DNA of 64,000 bases from Streptomyces sp. NBC_01454. Lineage in GTDB: Bacteria; Actinomycetota; Actinomycetes; Streptomycetales; Streptomycetaceae. Below, one piece after another: positions 26,507 through 34,499 of this stretch (position 1 is the stretch's first letter; each line of letters starts with the position of its first letter). The translations under genes were made by a program, and so were the position numbers. The stretch spans positions 310,001 through 374,000 of the forward strand of contig NZ_CP109460.1 in the NCBI RefSeq assembly GCF_036227565.1, given 5' to 3'. The notes under the pieces are model-generated. The model did no database searches. It was not told where the DNA came from and saw nothing but the letters and a program-made list of their open reading frames with translations.

Positions 26507-27501
26507 GCCGGCTCGCCTCGCAGGGCGGCGGCGGTCCGCAGCGCGCGGACGACCGTGCGCCGGGCGAGCTCGGCCTTGAAGGCGTTCATCGGGCGGGTGA
26601 CGGCGGGCGCCAGCTCCGCGGCCGCGGCCCGCGCGAAGGTGTTCTCGTCGGCGGGCTGCCCCAGGAGCATCTCCTCGGCCCGGTGCGCCCGCCACGGCTT
26701 GGTCGCGACCCCGCCCAGCGCCAGCCGGGCCCCGCGGATCACCCCGCCCGCCACCTCCAGCGCCACCGCCGCCGAGGCGAGGGCGAACTCGTAGGACTCC
26801 CGGTCGCGCACCTTGAGGTAGAGCGACCTGCGCGCCATGCGGAGCGCCGGGACCTCGATCTCGGTGATCAGTTCGCCGGGGGTGAGGGGGTGTTCCCGTT
26901 CGGGGGTGTCCTCCGGGAGCAGGAAGAAGTCGTCGACCGGGAGGGTCCGGGCTCCCCGGACACCCTCCACGTGCACCACGGCATCGAGCGCGACGAGCGC
27001 CACCGCCAGATCGGAGGGGTGGGTGGCGATGCAGTGCTCGCTGGTCCCGAGGATCGCATGGCCGCGATGGACGCCCTCCAGCGCCGAACAGCCGCTGCCG
27101 GGAACGCGTTTGTTGCAGGCGGATTCGGGGTCACGGTAGTAGGAACACCGCACCCGCTGCATCAGATTTCCGCCCATCGACGCCATGTTCCGCAGCTGGG
27201 CGGAGGCCCCCAGGAGCAGCGACTGGGACAGCATCGGGTACCGCTCGACGACACCCGGCGCCTCGGCCACCTCGCTCATCCGGGCCAGCGCGCCGATGAC
27301 CAGTCCCCCGTCGGCCCGGTCCTCGATACCGGCCAGCGGGAGTCGGTTGATGTCCACCAGCCGGTTCGGCCGCAGCACGTCCAGCCGGATCAGGTCGACT
27401 TCCGTGGTGCCGCCCGCGAGGAAGGAACTGCCGGGGTCGTTCGTCACCGCGGCGACCGCGCCGGTGACGTCGGTGGCACGGGTGTAGCTGAGGGCACGCA
27501 C
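26503..27501 (-). CDS. molybdenum hydroxylase FAD subunit
   Basis: A 332-residue FAD-binding subunit. FLAGGTTEVDLIRLDVLRP is the N-terminal flavin loop, and LGASAQLRNMASMGGNLMQR the second flavin motif. The segment RCSYYRDPESACNKRVPGSGCSALEG contains cysteines that in PaoB-type subunits bind an extra [4Fe-4S] cluster. The start is GTG. It sits between the 2Fe-2S subunit (one base apart) and the Moco subunit (4-nt overlap), so all three are one transcript. Confidence 0.92.
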   Translation of the reverse strand: MRALSYTRATDVTGAVAAVTNDPGSSFLAGGTTEVDLIRLDVLRPNRLVDINRLPLAGIEDRADGGLVIGALARMSEVAEAPGVVERYPMLSQSLLLGASAQLRNMASMGGNLMQRVRCSYYRDPESACNKRVPGSGCSALEGVHRGHAILGTSEHCIATHPSDLAVALVALDAVVHVEGVRGARTLPVDDFFLLPEDTPEREHPLTPGELITEIEVPALRMARRSLYLKVRDRESYEFALASAAVALEVAGGVIRGARLALGGVATKPWRAHRAEEMLLGQPADENTFARAAAAELAPAVTRPMNAFKAELARRTVVRALRTAAALRGEPA

Positions 27502-27502
27502 G

Positions 27503-28048
27503 TCACTGTCCTGTCTTCCGGTCGCGCATCTCGCGTATGGCGGAGCGGATATGGGGATAGGCCGCGCACCGGCAGATGTTGCCGCTCATCCACTCGGCGA
27601 TCTCGCGGTCGTTCTCGGCATGCCCCTCGTCCAGCAGCGCGACGGCGGACATGATCTGGCCGGGGGTGCAGTAGCCGCATTGCAGGGCGTCGTGCTCGAG
27701 GAACGCGCGCTGCATCGGGTGCAGCTCATCCCCCTCGGCGAGCCCCTCGATGGTGGTGACGTCGCGGCCCTCGCAGGTGACGGCCAGCGTCAGGCAGGCC
27801 AGCACTCTGCGCCCGTCGACCCATACCGTGCACGCCCCACAGGTGCCCTGGTCACAGCCCTTTTTGGTACCGGTCAGCGCCATGTGCTCACGCAGTGCGT
27901 CCAGCAGGCTCACCCGCGGTTCCAGGTACAGGGCGCGCGAGACGCCGTTGACGACGAGGTCCATCTGCACGCCGTCGGGCCCGCGGATCTCCATGGCGGA
28001 GGGCTTGGCGACGGATAGGGACGCGCCTTTGTCTGCCACGACACTCAC
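27503..28048 (-). CDS. molybdenum hydroxylase 2Fe-2S subunit
   Basis: A 181-residue electron-transfer subunit with two [2Fe-2S] clusters. The plant-ferredoxin-type cluster has GCDQGTCGACTVWVDGRRVLAC. The helical-domain cluster has LQCGYCTPGQIM and SGNICRCAAYP. The start is GTG 28048. It is the first gene of the three-subunit operon and is divergent from an Rrf2 regulator, 133 bp away, which may control it. Confidence 0.93.
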   Translation of the reverse strand: MSVVADKGASLSVAKPSAMEIRGPDGVQMDLVVNGVSRALYLEPRVSLLDALREHMALTGTKKGCDQGTCGACTVWVDGRRVLACLTLAVTCEGRDVTTIEGLAEGDELHPMQRAFLEHDALQCGYCTPGQIMSAVALLDEGHAENDREIAEWMSGNICRCAAYPHIRSAIREMRDRKTGQ

Positions 28049-28159
28049 CTCGGAGTCGATGCCGTACGTCGAGCGTCCGTCCGGTCGCCGGAGCGCGCAA
28101 CCGGGCGGGGGAGATGGTCAGGACGGGGACGCGGATGCCCCGGAGGGCTCGTGCGGCAC

Positions 28160-28174
28160 CCCGTACGGGATAAT
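28160..28174 (+). promoter_or_regulatory. palindrome and -10 of the Rrf2 gene
   Basis: CCCGTACGGG (28160-28169) is a perfect 10-bp palindrome that runs into a GATAAT -10-like hexamer (28169-28174). The next ATG (28182) is 7 nt further on, so transcription may begin at the start codon. The palindrome position suits autorepression. Confidence 0.5.
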
Positions 28175-28181
28175 GCGGGGC

Positions 28182-28640
28182 ATGCGGATCTCAGCCAGAG
28201 CGGACTATGCCGTGCGTGCCGCGCTGGAACTCGCCGCCGCCCGGGAGGCGGGGCCGCTCAAGGCGGAGGCCATCGCCCACGCCCAGGACATTCCCCATAA
28301 GTTCCTCGAAGGCATCCTGAACGACATGCGCCGGGGCGGGCTGGTGCACAGTCAGCGCGGCGGCAACGGCGGCTACCGGCTGGCCCGGCCCGCGGAGGCG
28401 ATCAGCATCGCCGACGTCATCCGTGTCGTGGACGGGCCGCTGGTGTCGGTCCGCGGCGTGCGCCCGCCGGAGCTGTCCTACAGCGGCCCCGCCGAATCCC
28501 TGCTGCCGCTGTGGATCGCCCTGCGGGCCAACGTCCGGGAGATCCTCGACGGGGTGTCGCTGGCCGATGTCGCCTCCGCCGGGCTCCCGGCGCGGGTGTC
28601 CGCACTGTCGGAGGACCCGGCCGCCTGGGCCAACCCGTAG
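28182..28640 (+). CDS. Rrf2-family transcriptional regulator without cluster cysteines
   Basis: A 152-residue Rrf2 winged-helix protein. The N-terminus (RISARADYAVRAALELA) and the recognition region (IPHKFLEGILNDMRRGGLVHSQRGGNGGYRLAR) are typical. It has no cysteines, so it cannot hold the Fe-S cluster of NsrR or IscR and is more like CymR. An ATG at 28173 is an alternative start. It is divergent from the molybdenum hydroxylase and upstream of a DszC-like monooxygenase. Either could be its target; a sulfur-related signal is a guess from CymR. Confidence 0.87.
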   Translation: MRISARADYAVRAALELAAAREAGPLKAEAIAHAQDIPHKFLEGILNDMRRGGLVHSQRGGNGGYRLARPAEAISIADVIRVVDGPLVSVRGVRPPELSYSGPAESLLPLWIALRANVREILDGVSLADVASAGLPARVSALSEDPAAWANP

Positions 28641-28680
28641 GGCCGGTCACCGCGGTCCCGGCCGGCTCGCTCCTCGCACC

Positions 28681-28701
28681 TGGTCTCGTATCCCAAGACC
28701 A
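28681..28701 (+). terminator. weak hairpin after the Rrf2 gene
   Basis: TGGTCT pairs with AGACCA (6 bp) around a 9-nt loop, 40 bp after the Rrf2 stop. It could end that transcript, but the stem is short. Confidence 0.3.
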
Positions 28702-28767
28702 CCTTGTCCACGCTGTGAACGCCCCTTGCTCCGCGCGCAGTCGGCGCAGCATGCTTACCTCTTCATA

Positions 28768-28787
28768 TTCCTATTAATCCAGTGGGA
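28768..28787 (+). promoter_or_regulatory. AT-rich promoter/operator region of the DszC-like gene
   Basis: The 40 bp before the gene are strikingly AT-rich (TTCATATTCCTATTAATCC), with TTCC and GGAA arms (28768-28771 and 28784-28787) flanking TATTAATCCAGT. The upstream Rrf2 protein is a candidate binder. No precise -35/-10 assignment is made. Confidence 0.35.
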
Positions 28788-28811
28788 AAACTAGGGAAGA
28801 GGGGAGCGGCT

Positions 28812-30176
28812 GTGCCCACGGCACGGCGTTCCGTCTCTCCGGCCGGTGGCGCGGCCGCTCCGTCCGCGCCCGACACACCCGACACACCCGACAGGACGGT
28901 GCACCGCGCCATGCCGAAGAAGTCCGCAGCACGGCCCGGTCCCGCGCCGGCCGACCAGTGCGCCGGCGAAGCGCTCCGGCCGCGCCTGACCCGTGAGGTC
29001 GCGGACGATCTGGCGGTGGATGCCCTGCTGCGCGACCGGGCGGGCAAGCCGCCGTTCGACGAGGCCGCGCGGCTGCGCGAGGCGGGGCTGCCCGCGCTGC
29101 TGACCCCGCCCGGCCCGGACGGCCGGGGCACCGACTGGCGCACCGCCTGTGCGGTCATCCGCGAGATCGCGGCGGCCGACAGCTCCATCGGCGAACTGCT
29201 GGGCCGGCACTACGCGCTGTCGTGGAGCGCCCGCTTCTTCGCCACTTTGGAACGGGCCGACCGGCTGGAACGCCGGGCGGTGGCGGAGCAGTGGCTGTGG
29301 GGCGGGAGCACCGACCTCCCGGGCGCCGAGTCGGCGACGGAGCCCGGCCTCACGCTCACACCGGCCGACGGCGGATACGTCCTCGACGGGCGCGCCACCC
29401 TCGCGGCGGGTGTGCAGGTCTCCGACCGGCTGGTGCTCGGCGGGGTGGACACCGCTACCGGCGACTGGCTGATGCTGTGTCTTGACCCGGAGCGTCCCGG
29501 CGTGACGGCCGACGCCGAGCACGACCGCCTCGGCCAGCGGCTGACGGGAGCCGGCAGCCTCACCTTCGACGGTGTCCCGGTCCCCGTGGCGGAGGTGCTC
29601 GGCACCGTCCCCCGCGACGAGCACGCCGTCTCCCCGTTCGCCACGCTCGCCCCGCTGGCGCTCCGGCTCGCCCTGGTCCATGTCAGCCTGGGCACCGCCG
29701 AAGGCGCATTGGCCGAGGCACGGGACGCCGACCGGGCCGCACCGGGCCGTTGGCCGGGGGCGCGGCCGGACGAGGGGGCCTACCCGGACCGCACCGGTGC
29801 GGATCCCTATCTCCTGCTCGCGTACGGGGAGCTGGTGACGGCGGCTCATACCGCTGCCGCGGTGGTGGAGTCGGCGAGCGAGGCGCTGGCGAGGGGGCTG
29901 GTGGCCGGGCCCGGCTTCGGGGTCGACGAGCGGGCCGACATCGCGGTGCGGGTGGCCGCGGCGGAGGCCGTCACCAGCCGCTCCGCGATGCGGATCACCA
30001 CGCGCGTCCTGGAACTCGCCCGGGCCGCCGGTTCCTCCGCCGACTCCCTGGGCCTCGACCGGTTCTGGCGCAATGCCCGCATCCTCACGGCGCAGGCCTC
30101 CCCCGCCCACCGGCTCCGGGACATCGGCGACCACTATCTGAACGGCACGCACCCGCCGTTGACGCTGCGCGCCTGA
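28812..30176 (+). CDS. acyl-CoA dehydrogenase-fold flavin monooxygenase (DszC/SfnB-like)
   Basis: A protein of about 454 residues with the acyl-CoA-dehydrogenase fold used by two-component flavin monooxygenases. VIREIAAADSSIGELLGRHYALSW is the substrate-pocket helix typical of DszC/SfnB relatives, followed by LTGAGSLTFDGVPVP and the C-terminal HRLRDIGDHYLNG. These enzymes use free FMNH2 to oxygenate sulfones, sulfonates or aromatics. The GTG at 28812 is preferred, with GGGGAG 6 nt upstream; the first 35 residues look unstructured, so ATG 28911 is possible. A flavin reductase is needed; the NADPH-FMN reductase at 20.4 kb is one candidate. Confidence 0.82.
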   Translation: MPTARRSVSPAGGAAAPSAPDTPDTPDRTVHRAMPKKSAARPGPAPADQCAGEALRPRLTREVADDLAVDALLRDRAGKPPFDEAARLREAGLPALLTPPGPDGRGTDWRTACAVIREIAAADSSIGELLGRHYALSWSARFFATLERADRLERRAVAEQWLWGGSTDLPGAESATEPGLTLTPADGGYVLDGRATLAAGVQVSDRLVLGGVDTATGDWLMLCLDPERPGVTADAEHDRLGQRLTGAGSLTFDGVPVPVAEVLGTVPRDEHAVSPFATLAPLALRLALVHVSLGTAEGALAEARDADRAAPGRWPGARPDEGAYPDRTGADPYLLLAYGELVTAAHTAAAVVESASEALARGLVAGPGFGVDERADIAVRVAAAEAVTSRSAMRITTRVLELARAAGSSADSLGLDRFWRNARILTAQASPAHRLRDIGDHYLNGTHPPLTLRA

Positions 30177-30321
30177 CGCTCGGGGCTGCCGGGCGGCGCG
30201 CGGCGGCGGGGCAAATCGCCGGGGCGTCGGCGCAGCTTCAAACGGATCGGCGCCAGGGGCTGCTACATCTCGTGTGTGCATCCCCGAGCGGGGGAGCCCG
30301 TCGGTCCTGTGAGGTGGCGCC

Positions 30322-30843
30322 TTGTCAGAAAGCAGCAGCGTTCCGGTACACCGGCCCCGCCGGCGGGAGGAGGCCCTCCAGCGGCTGCTGTTCGGCGGGG
30401 TGTACGGTTCGGTGCTCGCCAGCGCGCTGGCGGCGGCCCTGGACCACGAGGGCCGGCCCGCGGACCCCGGGTACGACGCGCTGTGGGTGACGCTGGCGGC
30501 GATCGCGTCGGCCGCGGCGCACGGCTATGCGCACTCCATCGCGCACCGGACCGAGGAGGACACCCAGGTCACCGCGAGCGCGGTGCGTTCGATGCTCACC
30601 GAATGGCCGCTGGTGGCCGCGGTGGTGCCGACGGTGGCCGCCCTGCTCGGCTCCTATGCGCTTTGGTGGAGCGAGGAGAGTGCGGTCGAAGTCGCCCTGG
30701 GCGTCAATATGGTGGCGTTGTTCGGCTGGGGCGTGTGGGCGGCCCGGGTGGCGCGCCGGGGGTGGCCGGCGTCGCTGCGGGTCGGTGGTGTGGACGTGCT
30801 GATCGGGCTGTTCATCGTGATCGCCAACGTCGTGAGCAAGTAG
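30322..30843 (+). CDS. integral membrane protein, function unknown
   Basis: A 173-residue protein starting at TTG. It has about four to five hydrophobic helices (LLFGGVYGSVLASALAAAL, ALWVTLAAIASAAAHGYAHSIAH, LVAAVVPTVAALLGSYALWW, VALGVNMVALFGWGVWAARVA, VDVLIGLFIVIANVV). Histidines cluster in HGYAHSIAHRTEED at the end of helix 2. The family is common in Streptomyces but unassigned. It is convergent with the graspetide ATP-grasp gene, with about 60 bp between. Confidence 0.75.
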   Translation: MSESSSVPVHRPRRREEALQRLLFGGVYGSVLASALAAALDHEGRPADPGYDALWVTLAAIASAAAHGYAHSIAHRTEEDTQVTASAVRSMLTEWPLVAAVVPTVAALLGSYALWWSEESAVEVALGVNMVALFGWGVWAARVARRGWPASLRVGGVDVLIGLFIVIANVVSK

Positions 30844-30902
30844 CCGGACGGCGGCAGGCCCGGGCCGGATCGCGGTCCCTTCGGGGCACGTGCCGCCCCC
30901 GG

Positions 30903-31832
30903 TCACAGCGGTGCTTTCACCGCCAGCCAGTCGGCGATGGCCTGGGCGATGGGCTGGTCGGTCTCCAGCTGGACGAAGCCGAACTGGCCGCCCTGGTTGC
31001 ATTCCAGGAACCACCAGGCCCCCTCGGGGTCCTCGGCGAAGTCGAAGGCACCGTAGGCGAGTTGGGCAATGCTCATGTACTGGAGCACCGCCTGGTGGAT
31101 GGCGTCCGGCGCCTCGACGGCCTCCCAGGTGCCGTGGTGGGTGAAGCGGCTGTCCACTTCGTCGGGGTCGGCCTTCTTGCGGGCGGCGAAGAGCTGGTCG
31201 CCGACGCAGGTCAGCCGGATATCCGCCGCCTTGGGGACATGCCGCTGGAGCAGGGTCGGGCCGGCCGCCACCCCGGAGAAGTCCGTGTCCGGGCTGATGC
31301 GGGTGGTGGGCAGCACCATCGGCGGGTCGCCGGGGTGCTTTCCGCTGACCGACTTCACCACGAGGTCCCGCTGGGCGGCGGCGAACTGGCGGGCGGCGGA
31401 CGGGAAGGAGGTGAGCAGTGTGGGGGGTACGAGGAAGCCGCTGCGATGGGCGATATGGAGCTGCCAGGGCTTGTAGCGGGCCTGTGCGGCCACGGTGGGG
31501 TGGTTCATCCACCGCGCCCGGGTGCAGCTGAGCATGCCGTACAGCGCCTGCTCGGCCTCGGCCGTGATCCAGGCGGACTGTTCGGCCGAGCGTGCTCCGG
31601 GAGCGCCGGGCCGGCGGACCCATACCGAGCGCAGGCTGTTCAGGCTCACCATGCGTTCGCCCGACTTCAGATATCCGTGGAAGTCGTTGTCGGTGTACTC
31701 CGCCGACAGGGAGACGCGCCCGGGGAGGTCGGCGGGGTCGAGACGGACGAGCGGCACCCCGAGTTCGTGCAGCGTCGCGACCACGATGTCCGCGGTCAGG
31801 TCTTCCTCACAGGTGAGGACCAGGACGGTCAT
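30903..31832 (-). CDS. tgmB: graspetide ATP-grasp ligase (TgmB)
   Basis: A 309-residue ATP-grasp enzyme of the RiPP-maturase branch that makes side-chain ester or amide links in a precursor peptide. The N-terminal domain begins MTVLVLTCEEDLTADIVV. ATP-grasp elements include RDLVVKSVSGKHPGD (nucleotide Lys), RHVPKAADIRLTCVGDQLFAARKK, and the metal-binding YGAFDFAEDPEGAWWFLECNQGGQFGFVQ. It starts 6 nt after the precursor gene tgmA, so they are co-translated. No methyltransferase follows, unlike many loci of this group. Confidence 0.93.
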   Translation of the reverse strand: MTVLVLTCEEDLTADIVVATLHELGVPLVRLDPADLPGRVSLSAEYTDNDFHGYLKSGERMVSLNSLRSVWVRRPGAPGARSAEQSAWITAEAEQALYGMLSCTRARWMNHPTVAAQARYKPWQLHIAHRSGFLVPPTLLTSFPSAARQFAAAQRDLVVKSVSGKHPGDPPMVLPTTRISPDTDFSGVAAGPTLLQRHVPKAADIRLTCVGDQLFAARKKADPDEVDSRFTHHGTWEAVEAPDAIHQAVLQYMSIAQLAYGAFDFAEDPEGAWWFLECNQGGQFGFVQLETDQPIAQAIADWLAVKAPL

Positions 31833-31838
31833 CGGTGC

Positions 31839-32030
31839 TCAGTCGTCGAAGTGGGTCTTGGAACCGGCGGTGGAAGCGGTGGTCCCGGTGGCCAGCAGCA
31901 CGGCCCGGCTGCAGGTGGCCGGGCGTCCGTCCGGCAGGACGTTGAGTTGCCGCGTGGCGTCGTAGCTGTACGGGGTGCTGGTCGCCGACTTCACCGCCGG
32001 GCGGGCGTAACTCAACGCAAACGGTCGCAT
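31839..32030 (-). CDS. tgmA: graspetide precursor peptide (TgmA)
   Basis: A 63-residue precursor starting at ATG 32030, with a near-perfect RBS (AAGGAG, 4 nt before the ATG). The leader (1 to about 43) has the family signature PFALSYARP and YSYDATRQLNVLPDGRPA. The core (about 44-63) is rich in Thr/Ser and ends in two aspartates (T50, T51, S53, T54, S57, K58, T59, D62, D63). D62 and D63 are the only acidic residues in the core, so at most two ester or amide bonds are expected. One cysteine (C40) lies in the leader. The ATP-grasp partner is immediately downstream. Confidence 0.92.
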   Translation of the reverse strand: MRPFALSYARPAVKSATSTPYSYDATRQLNVLPDGRPATCSRAVLLATGTTASTAGSKTHFDD

Positions 32031-32246
32031 GCCATCTCCTTCAAAAATCGGTTTCCAAGCCTTAGGCACGGGGCAGAGGTGGAAAGCCCCGCCTTATGAC
32101 TCTGCACGGAAGACGCGACAATCTGGCCGTTTAGTTGCTTCTTTTGCTCGTTTCCAGCGTTCCCCTTGACTGAAAAGCGGCGAACGCGTACTCACTGTCT
32201 TCGTTATGTGTCGCCGTGTAGGCGCCGGGACCCGAGCGCGACGGAA

Positions 32247-32270
32247 AGCCCCGCCCGGGCGGGCGGGGCT
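32247..32270 (-). terminator. perfect 10-bp terminator hairpin
   Basis: AGCCCCGCCC-GGGC-GGGCGGGGCT is a perfect 10-bp stem with a 4-nt loop, 27 bp after the alpha/beta-hydrolase stop. Read on the minus strand it is followed by TTTCCG. It separates that gene from the tgmA promoter region. Confidence 0.82.
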
Positions 32271-32296
32271 GACGGGTCATCAGTTACCGGTGGGGC

Positions 32297-32998
32297 CTAC
32301 TCCGGAGGCACCCCGCCGACCGCGTCCCGCACGGGTGTGCCGTCCAGGAGGGCGGCGACGAGGTCCACGGTCAGCCGGTGCCAGTGGCGGGCGCCCCGGA
32401 GCATGGTGTGTCCGCCGCGCGGCATGGCGACCGTGTGGACCCGGGCCCCGGACCGCCGGGCGCGGTCGGCGAAGTGCCAGGAGGCTTCCGCGTCGGTGAT
32501 CCGGTCGCGTACGTCGTGCAGCAGCACCAGCGTCCGGTCCCGCAGCTGGGTGACGGGTTCACCGGGCGGGCACCACGGGGCGAGCGCGATCACGCCCCGC
32601 ACCGCGGGGTGCCCGCCGGTGCGCAGGGCGGCCCGGCCGCCCATGGAGTGGCCGACCAGCACCACCGGTACGTCCGGGGCCTGCGCGACCAGTTCGTCGA
32701 GCGCCGCGCGGGCGTCCCGGGCGGCGTCCGCCTGCGGCCCGTTCCACCCCCGGTAGCGGTAGCGCACGGAGGCGAGCAGTACCTCTTGCCCGCGCGGGGT
32801 GCGGGAGATCGCGGAGCCGAACGGCCGCATCCGCAGCGCGGGGAGGTTGAGCCGGGCGGGCGGGGTGCGGTCGTCGGGGCGCCCTCCGTGCAGCAGCAGC
32901 ACCGCCGCCTGCGCGGTGTCGGGGCCGCGGTGCACCACCAGCGGCCGGTGCGGCTGCCCGCCGTCGGGTTCCGGGGGCCGTGCTGTTCCTGTCGTCAT
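32297..32998 (-). CDS. alpha/beta hydrolase
   Basis: A 233-residue hydrolase. AVLLLHGG gives the oxyanion strand, VVLVGHSMGGRAAL the nucleophile elbow, VLLHDVRDRIT the Asp and MPRGGHTML the His, so the triad is complete. The ATG at 32998 is chosen because residues upstream of it are Pro/Gly/Arg-rich and non-family. The substrate is unknown. It is on the same strand as the sigma/anti-sigma pair, with a 137-bp gap. Confidence 0.85.
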   Translation of the reverse strand: MTTGTARPPEPDGGQPHRPLVVHRGPDTAQAAVLLLHGGRPDDRTPPARLNLPALRMRPFGSAISRTPRGQEVLLASVRYRYRGWNGPQADAARDARAALDELVAQAPDVPVVLVGHSMGGRAALRTGGHPAVRGVIALAPWCPPGEPVTQLRDRTLVLLHDVRDRITDAEASWHFADRARRSGARVHTVAMPRGGHTMLRGARHWHRLTVDLVAALLDGTPVRDAVGGVPPE

Positions 32999-33135
32999 GG
33001 GCGGGGATCCTCGGGGTCGGGGTGCCGGCGTGCCGGCAGGGGGAGAATCCGCTGGTGCGGGCCGGCCGGCCCCGCCGCCGCGGACCGGCGGCGGGGCCAA
33101 TCAGCCGTGAGCGGGGGGCCGGTGGTGCGCGGCGG

Positions 33136-33882
33136 TCACACCCCGAGCAGGCCCAGCGGCGGGCTGGTGGGCCGGCTGGAGCCGCCCGGCGGTTCCGCGG
33201 TGATGCCCACGCCGTCGGCGCCCTGCGGTCCGCCGGTCAGCAGCATCGCGCCGCTGGAGCGGCCGGTCTCGACGAGTCCGGCGGGGACCATCGAGCCGTT
33301 GCGGCTGTACCAGAGTTCGTAGACCCGCTGACCGGACAGCGCCGGCAGGCCGTGGTAGAGGAACGCGGTGCGTCCCTGCCGCTTGGAGGCCACGACCGTC
33401 CCGCTGCCCCCGCCCTTGAGCGCCGTGGTGTGGAAGGTGGCGTCCGGAGCGGCCAGCAACGCGCTCACCGCGGCCGCCTGTTGCTCGGCGCGCACGCTGC
33501 GGTCCCGTTGCGCGTCGGCGTCGTGCCGGGCCTGGACGGCGTACCCGCCGGCGACCGCGGCGGCCACCAGACAGGCGGCGGCCGCCAGATAGGGCAGCCG
33601 GTGCCGCATCCGCCGGCGCATCGGCACCACGCTCGCCGCGTGCTCCACCGGCGGCAGTTGTCGGACCTCGGGCAGGGCGGCCATCACCCGGGTACGCAGG
33701 GCGGCCGGGGGGACCTCGGCCACCGCCAGGGCCAGCCGGGCCGCGGTCTCCTGGAGTTCGCGTACCTCCTGGGTGCAGGCCACGCACCGGTCGAGGTGGC
33801 GGGCGAACTCCGCGGCCTCCCGGCCGGTCAGCGCGCCCAGGGCGTAGGCGCCGGTCAGGGTGTGCAGTTCGACGGTGCTCAT
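33136..33882 (-). CDS. zinc-binding anti-sigma factor (RskA type)
   Basis: A 248-residue single-pass membrane anti-sigma factor. The N-terminal cytoplasmic domain has the HxxxCxxC motif in HLDRCVAC that binds zinc and clamps the sigma factor. A transmembrane helix (LPYLAAAACLVAAAVAGGYAV, about residues 97-117) leads to an extracellular RskA domain with AFLYHGLPALSGQRVYELWYSRNG. It overlaps the sigma gene by 4 nt (ATGA). Release is expected by regulated proteolysis or by a redox signal. Confidence 0.93.
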   Translation of the reverse strand: MSTVELHTLTGAYALGALTGREAAEFARHLDRCVACTQEVRELQETAARLALAVAEVPPAALRTRVMAALPEVRQLPPVEHAASVVPMRRRMRHRLPYLAAAACLVAAAVAGGYAVQARHDADAQRDRSVRAEQQAAAVSALLAAPDATFHTTALKGGGSGTVVASKRQGRTAFLYHGLPALSGQRVYELWYSRNGSMVPAGLVETGRSSGAMLLTGGPQGADGVGITAEPPGGSSRPTSPPLGLLGV

Positions 33883-34469
33883 GCCGATACCCCCAGGCAG
33901 TCGCGGAGCCGGATCAGCCCGTCCCGCAGCCGTGTCTTGACCGTTCCCAGTGCCGTGCCGAGCAGGTCGGCGGTCTCACGGTAGGTGTACCCGCGGTAGT
34001 AGGCGAGCGTCACCGACTCCCGCTGGAGCTCGGTCAGCTGTCCCAGGCAGCGCCGGACCTGTTCGCGCTCCAGCCGTCGTTCGACCTGCTCGCTGACCTC
34101 GTCGAACGCCGCGGTGTAGCCGTACACCGCGGCCCGGTGGTCACGGTCGGCCGCCGCCTGGGCCGAGCGCACCCGGTCCACCGCGCGGCGGTGCGTCAGC
34201 GTCATGATCCAGGCCATGGCGCTGCCCTGCCGCGGGTCGAAGCGGGCCGCGGTCCGCCACACCTCGATGAGCACCTCCTGCGCGACCTCCTCGGACTGCG
34301 CCGGGTCCCGCACCACCCGGCGCACCAGGCCCAGTACGGTCCCGGCCACCGCCGTGTAGAGACTCTCGAACGCCTGCTGATCGCCCCGGGAGACGCGGTC
34401 GAGCAGGGACTCCAGGGCACCGGCGTGCGGCGCTGAGGAGCGGTCGCCGCGGCGGGCTGCGACGGGCAT
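33879..34469 (-). CDS. sigK: ECF sigma factor, SigK-like
   Basis: A 196-residue ECF sigma factor. Region 2 (about 25-95) has FESLYTAVAGTVLGLVRRVVRDPAQSEEVAQEVLIEVW. Region 4 (about 135-190) has LTELQRESVTLAYYRGYTYRETADLLGTALGTVKTRLRDGL. ATG 34469 follows GGAGG; a GTG at 34475 would overlap the RBS. It is co-transcribed with its anti-sigma factor. The oxidoreductase and carotenoid genes next door are possible targets, by position only. A 17-bp palindrome lies just upstream. Confidence 0.92.
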   Translation of the reverse strand: MPVAARRGDRSSAPHAGALESLLDRVSRGDQQAFESLYTAVAGTVLGLVRRVVRDPAQSEEVAQEVLIEVWRTAARFDPRQGSAMAWIMTLTHRRAVDRVRSAQAAADRDHRAAVYGYTAAFDEVSEQVERRLEREQVRRCLGQLTELQRESVTLAYYRGYTYRETADLLGTALGTVKTRLRDGLIRLRDCLGVSA

Positions 34470-34482
34470 GGACACCTCCGGA

Positions 34483-34499
34483 CTGTGACGTGGTCACAG
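34483..34499. promoter_or_regulatory. 17-bp inverted repeat before the sigma gene
   Basis: CTGTGAC-GTG-GTCACAG has perfect 7-bp arms. It ends 14 bp before the sigma ATG, just upstream of the RBS. It resembles a Crp/Fnr-type site (TGTGA...TCACA) but with a 5-bp rather than 6-bp centre. It is a likely operator or leader element. Confidence 0.5.

Noticed and set aside
24266..26794. Long open frame (about 842 codons) antisense to the molybdenum hydroxylase large subunit
   Set aside because: Same GC effect; the real minus-strand gene has full Moco motifs and a 4-nt operon overlap.
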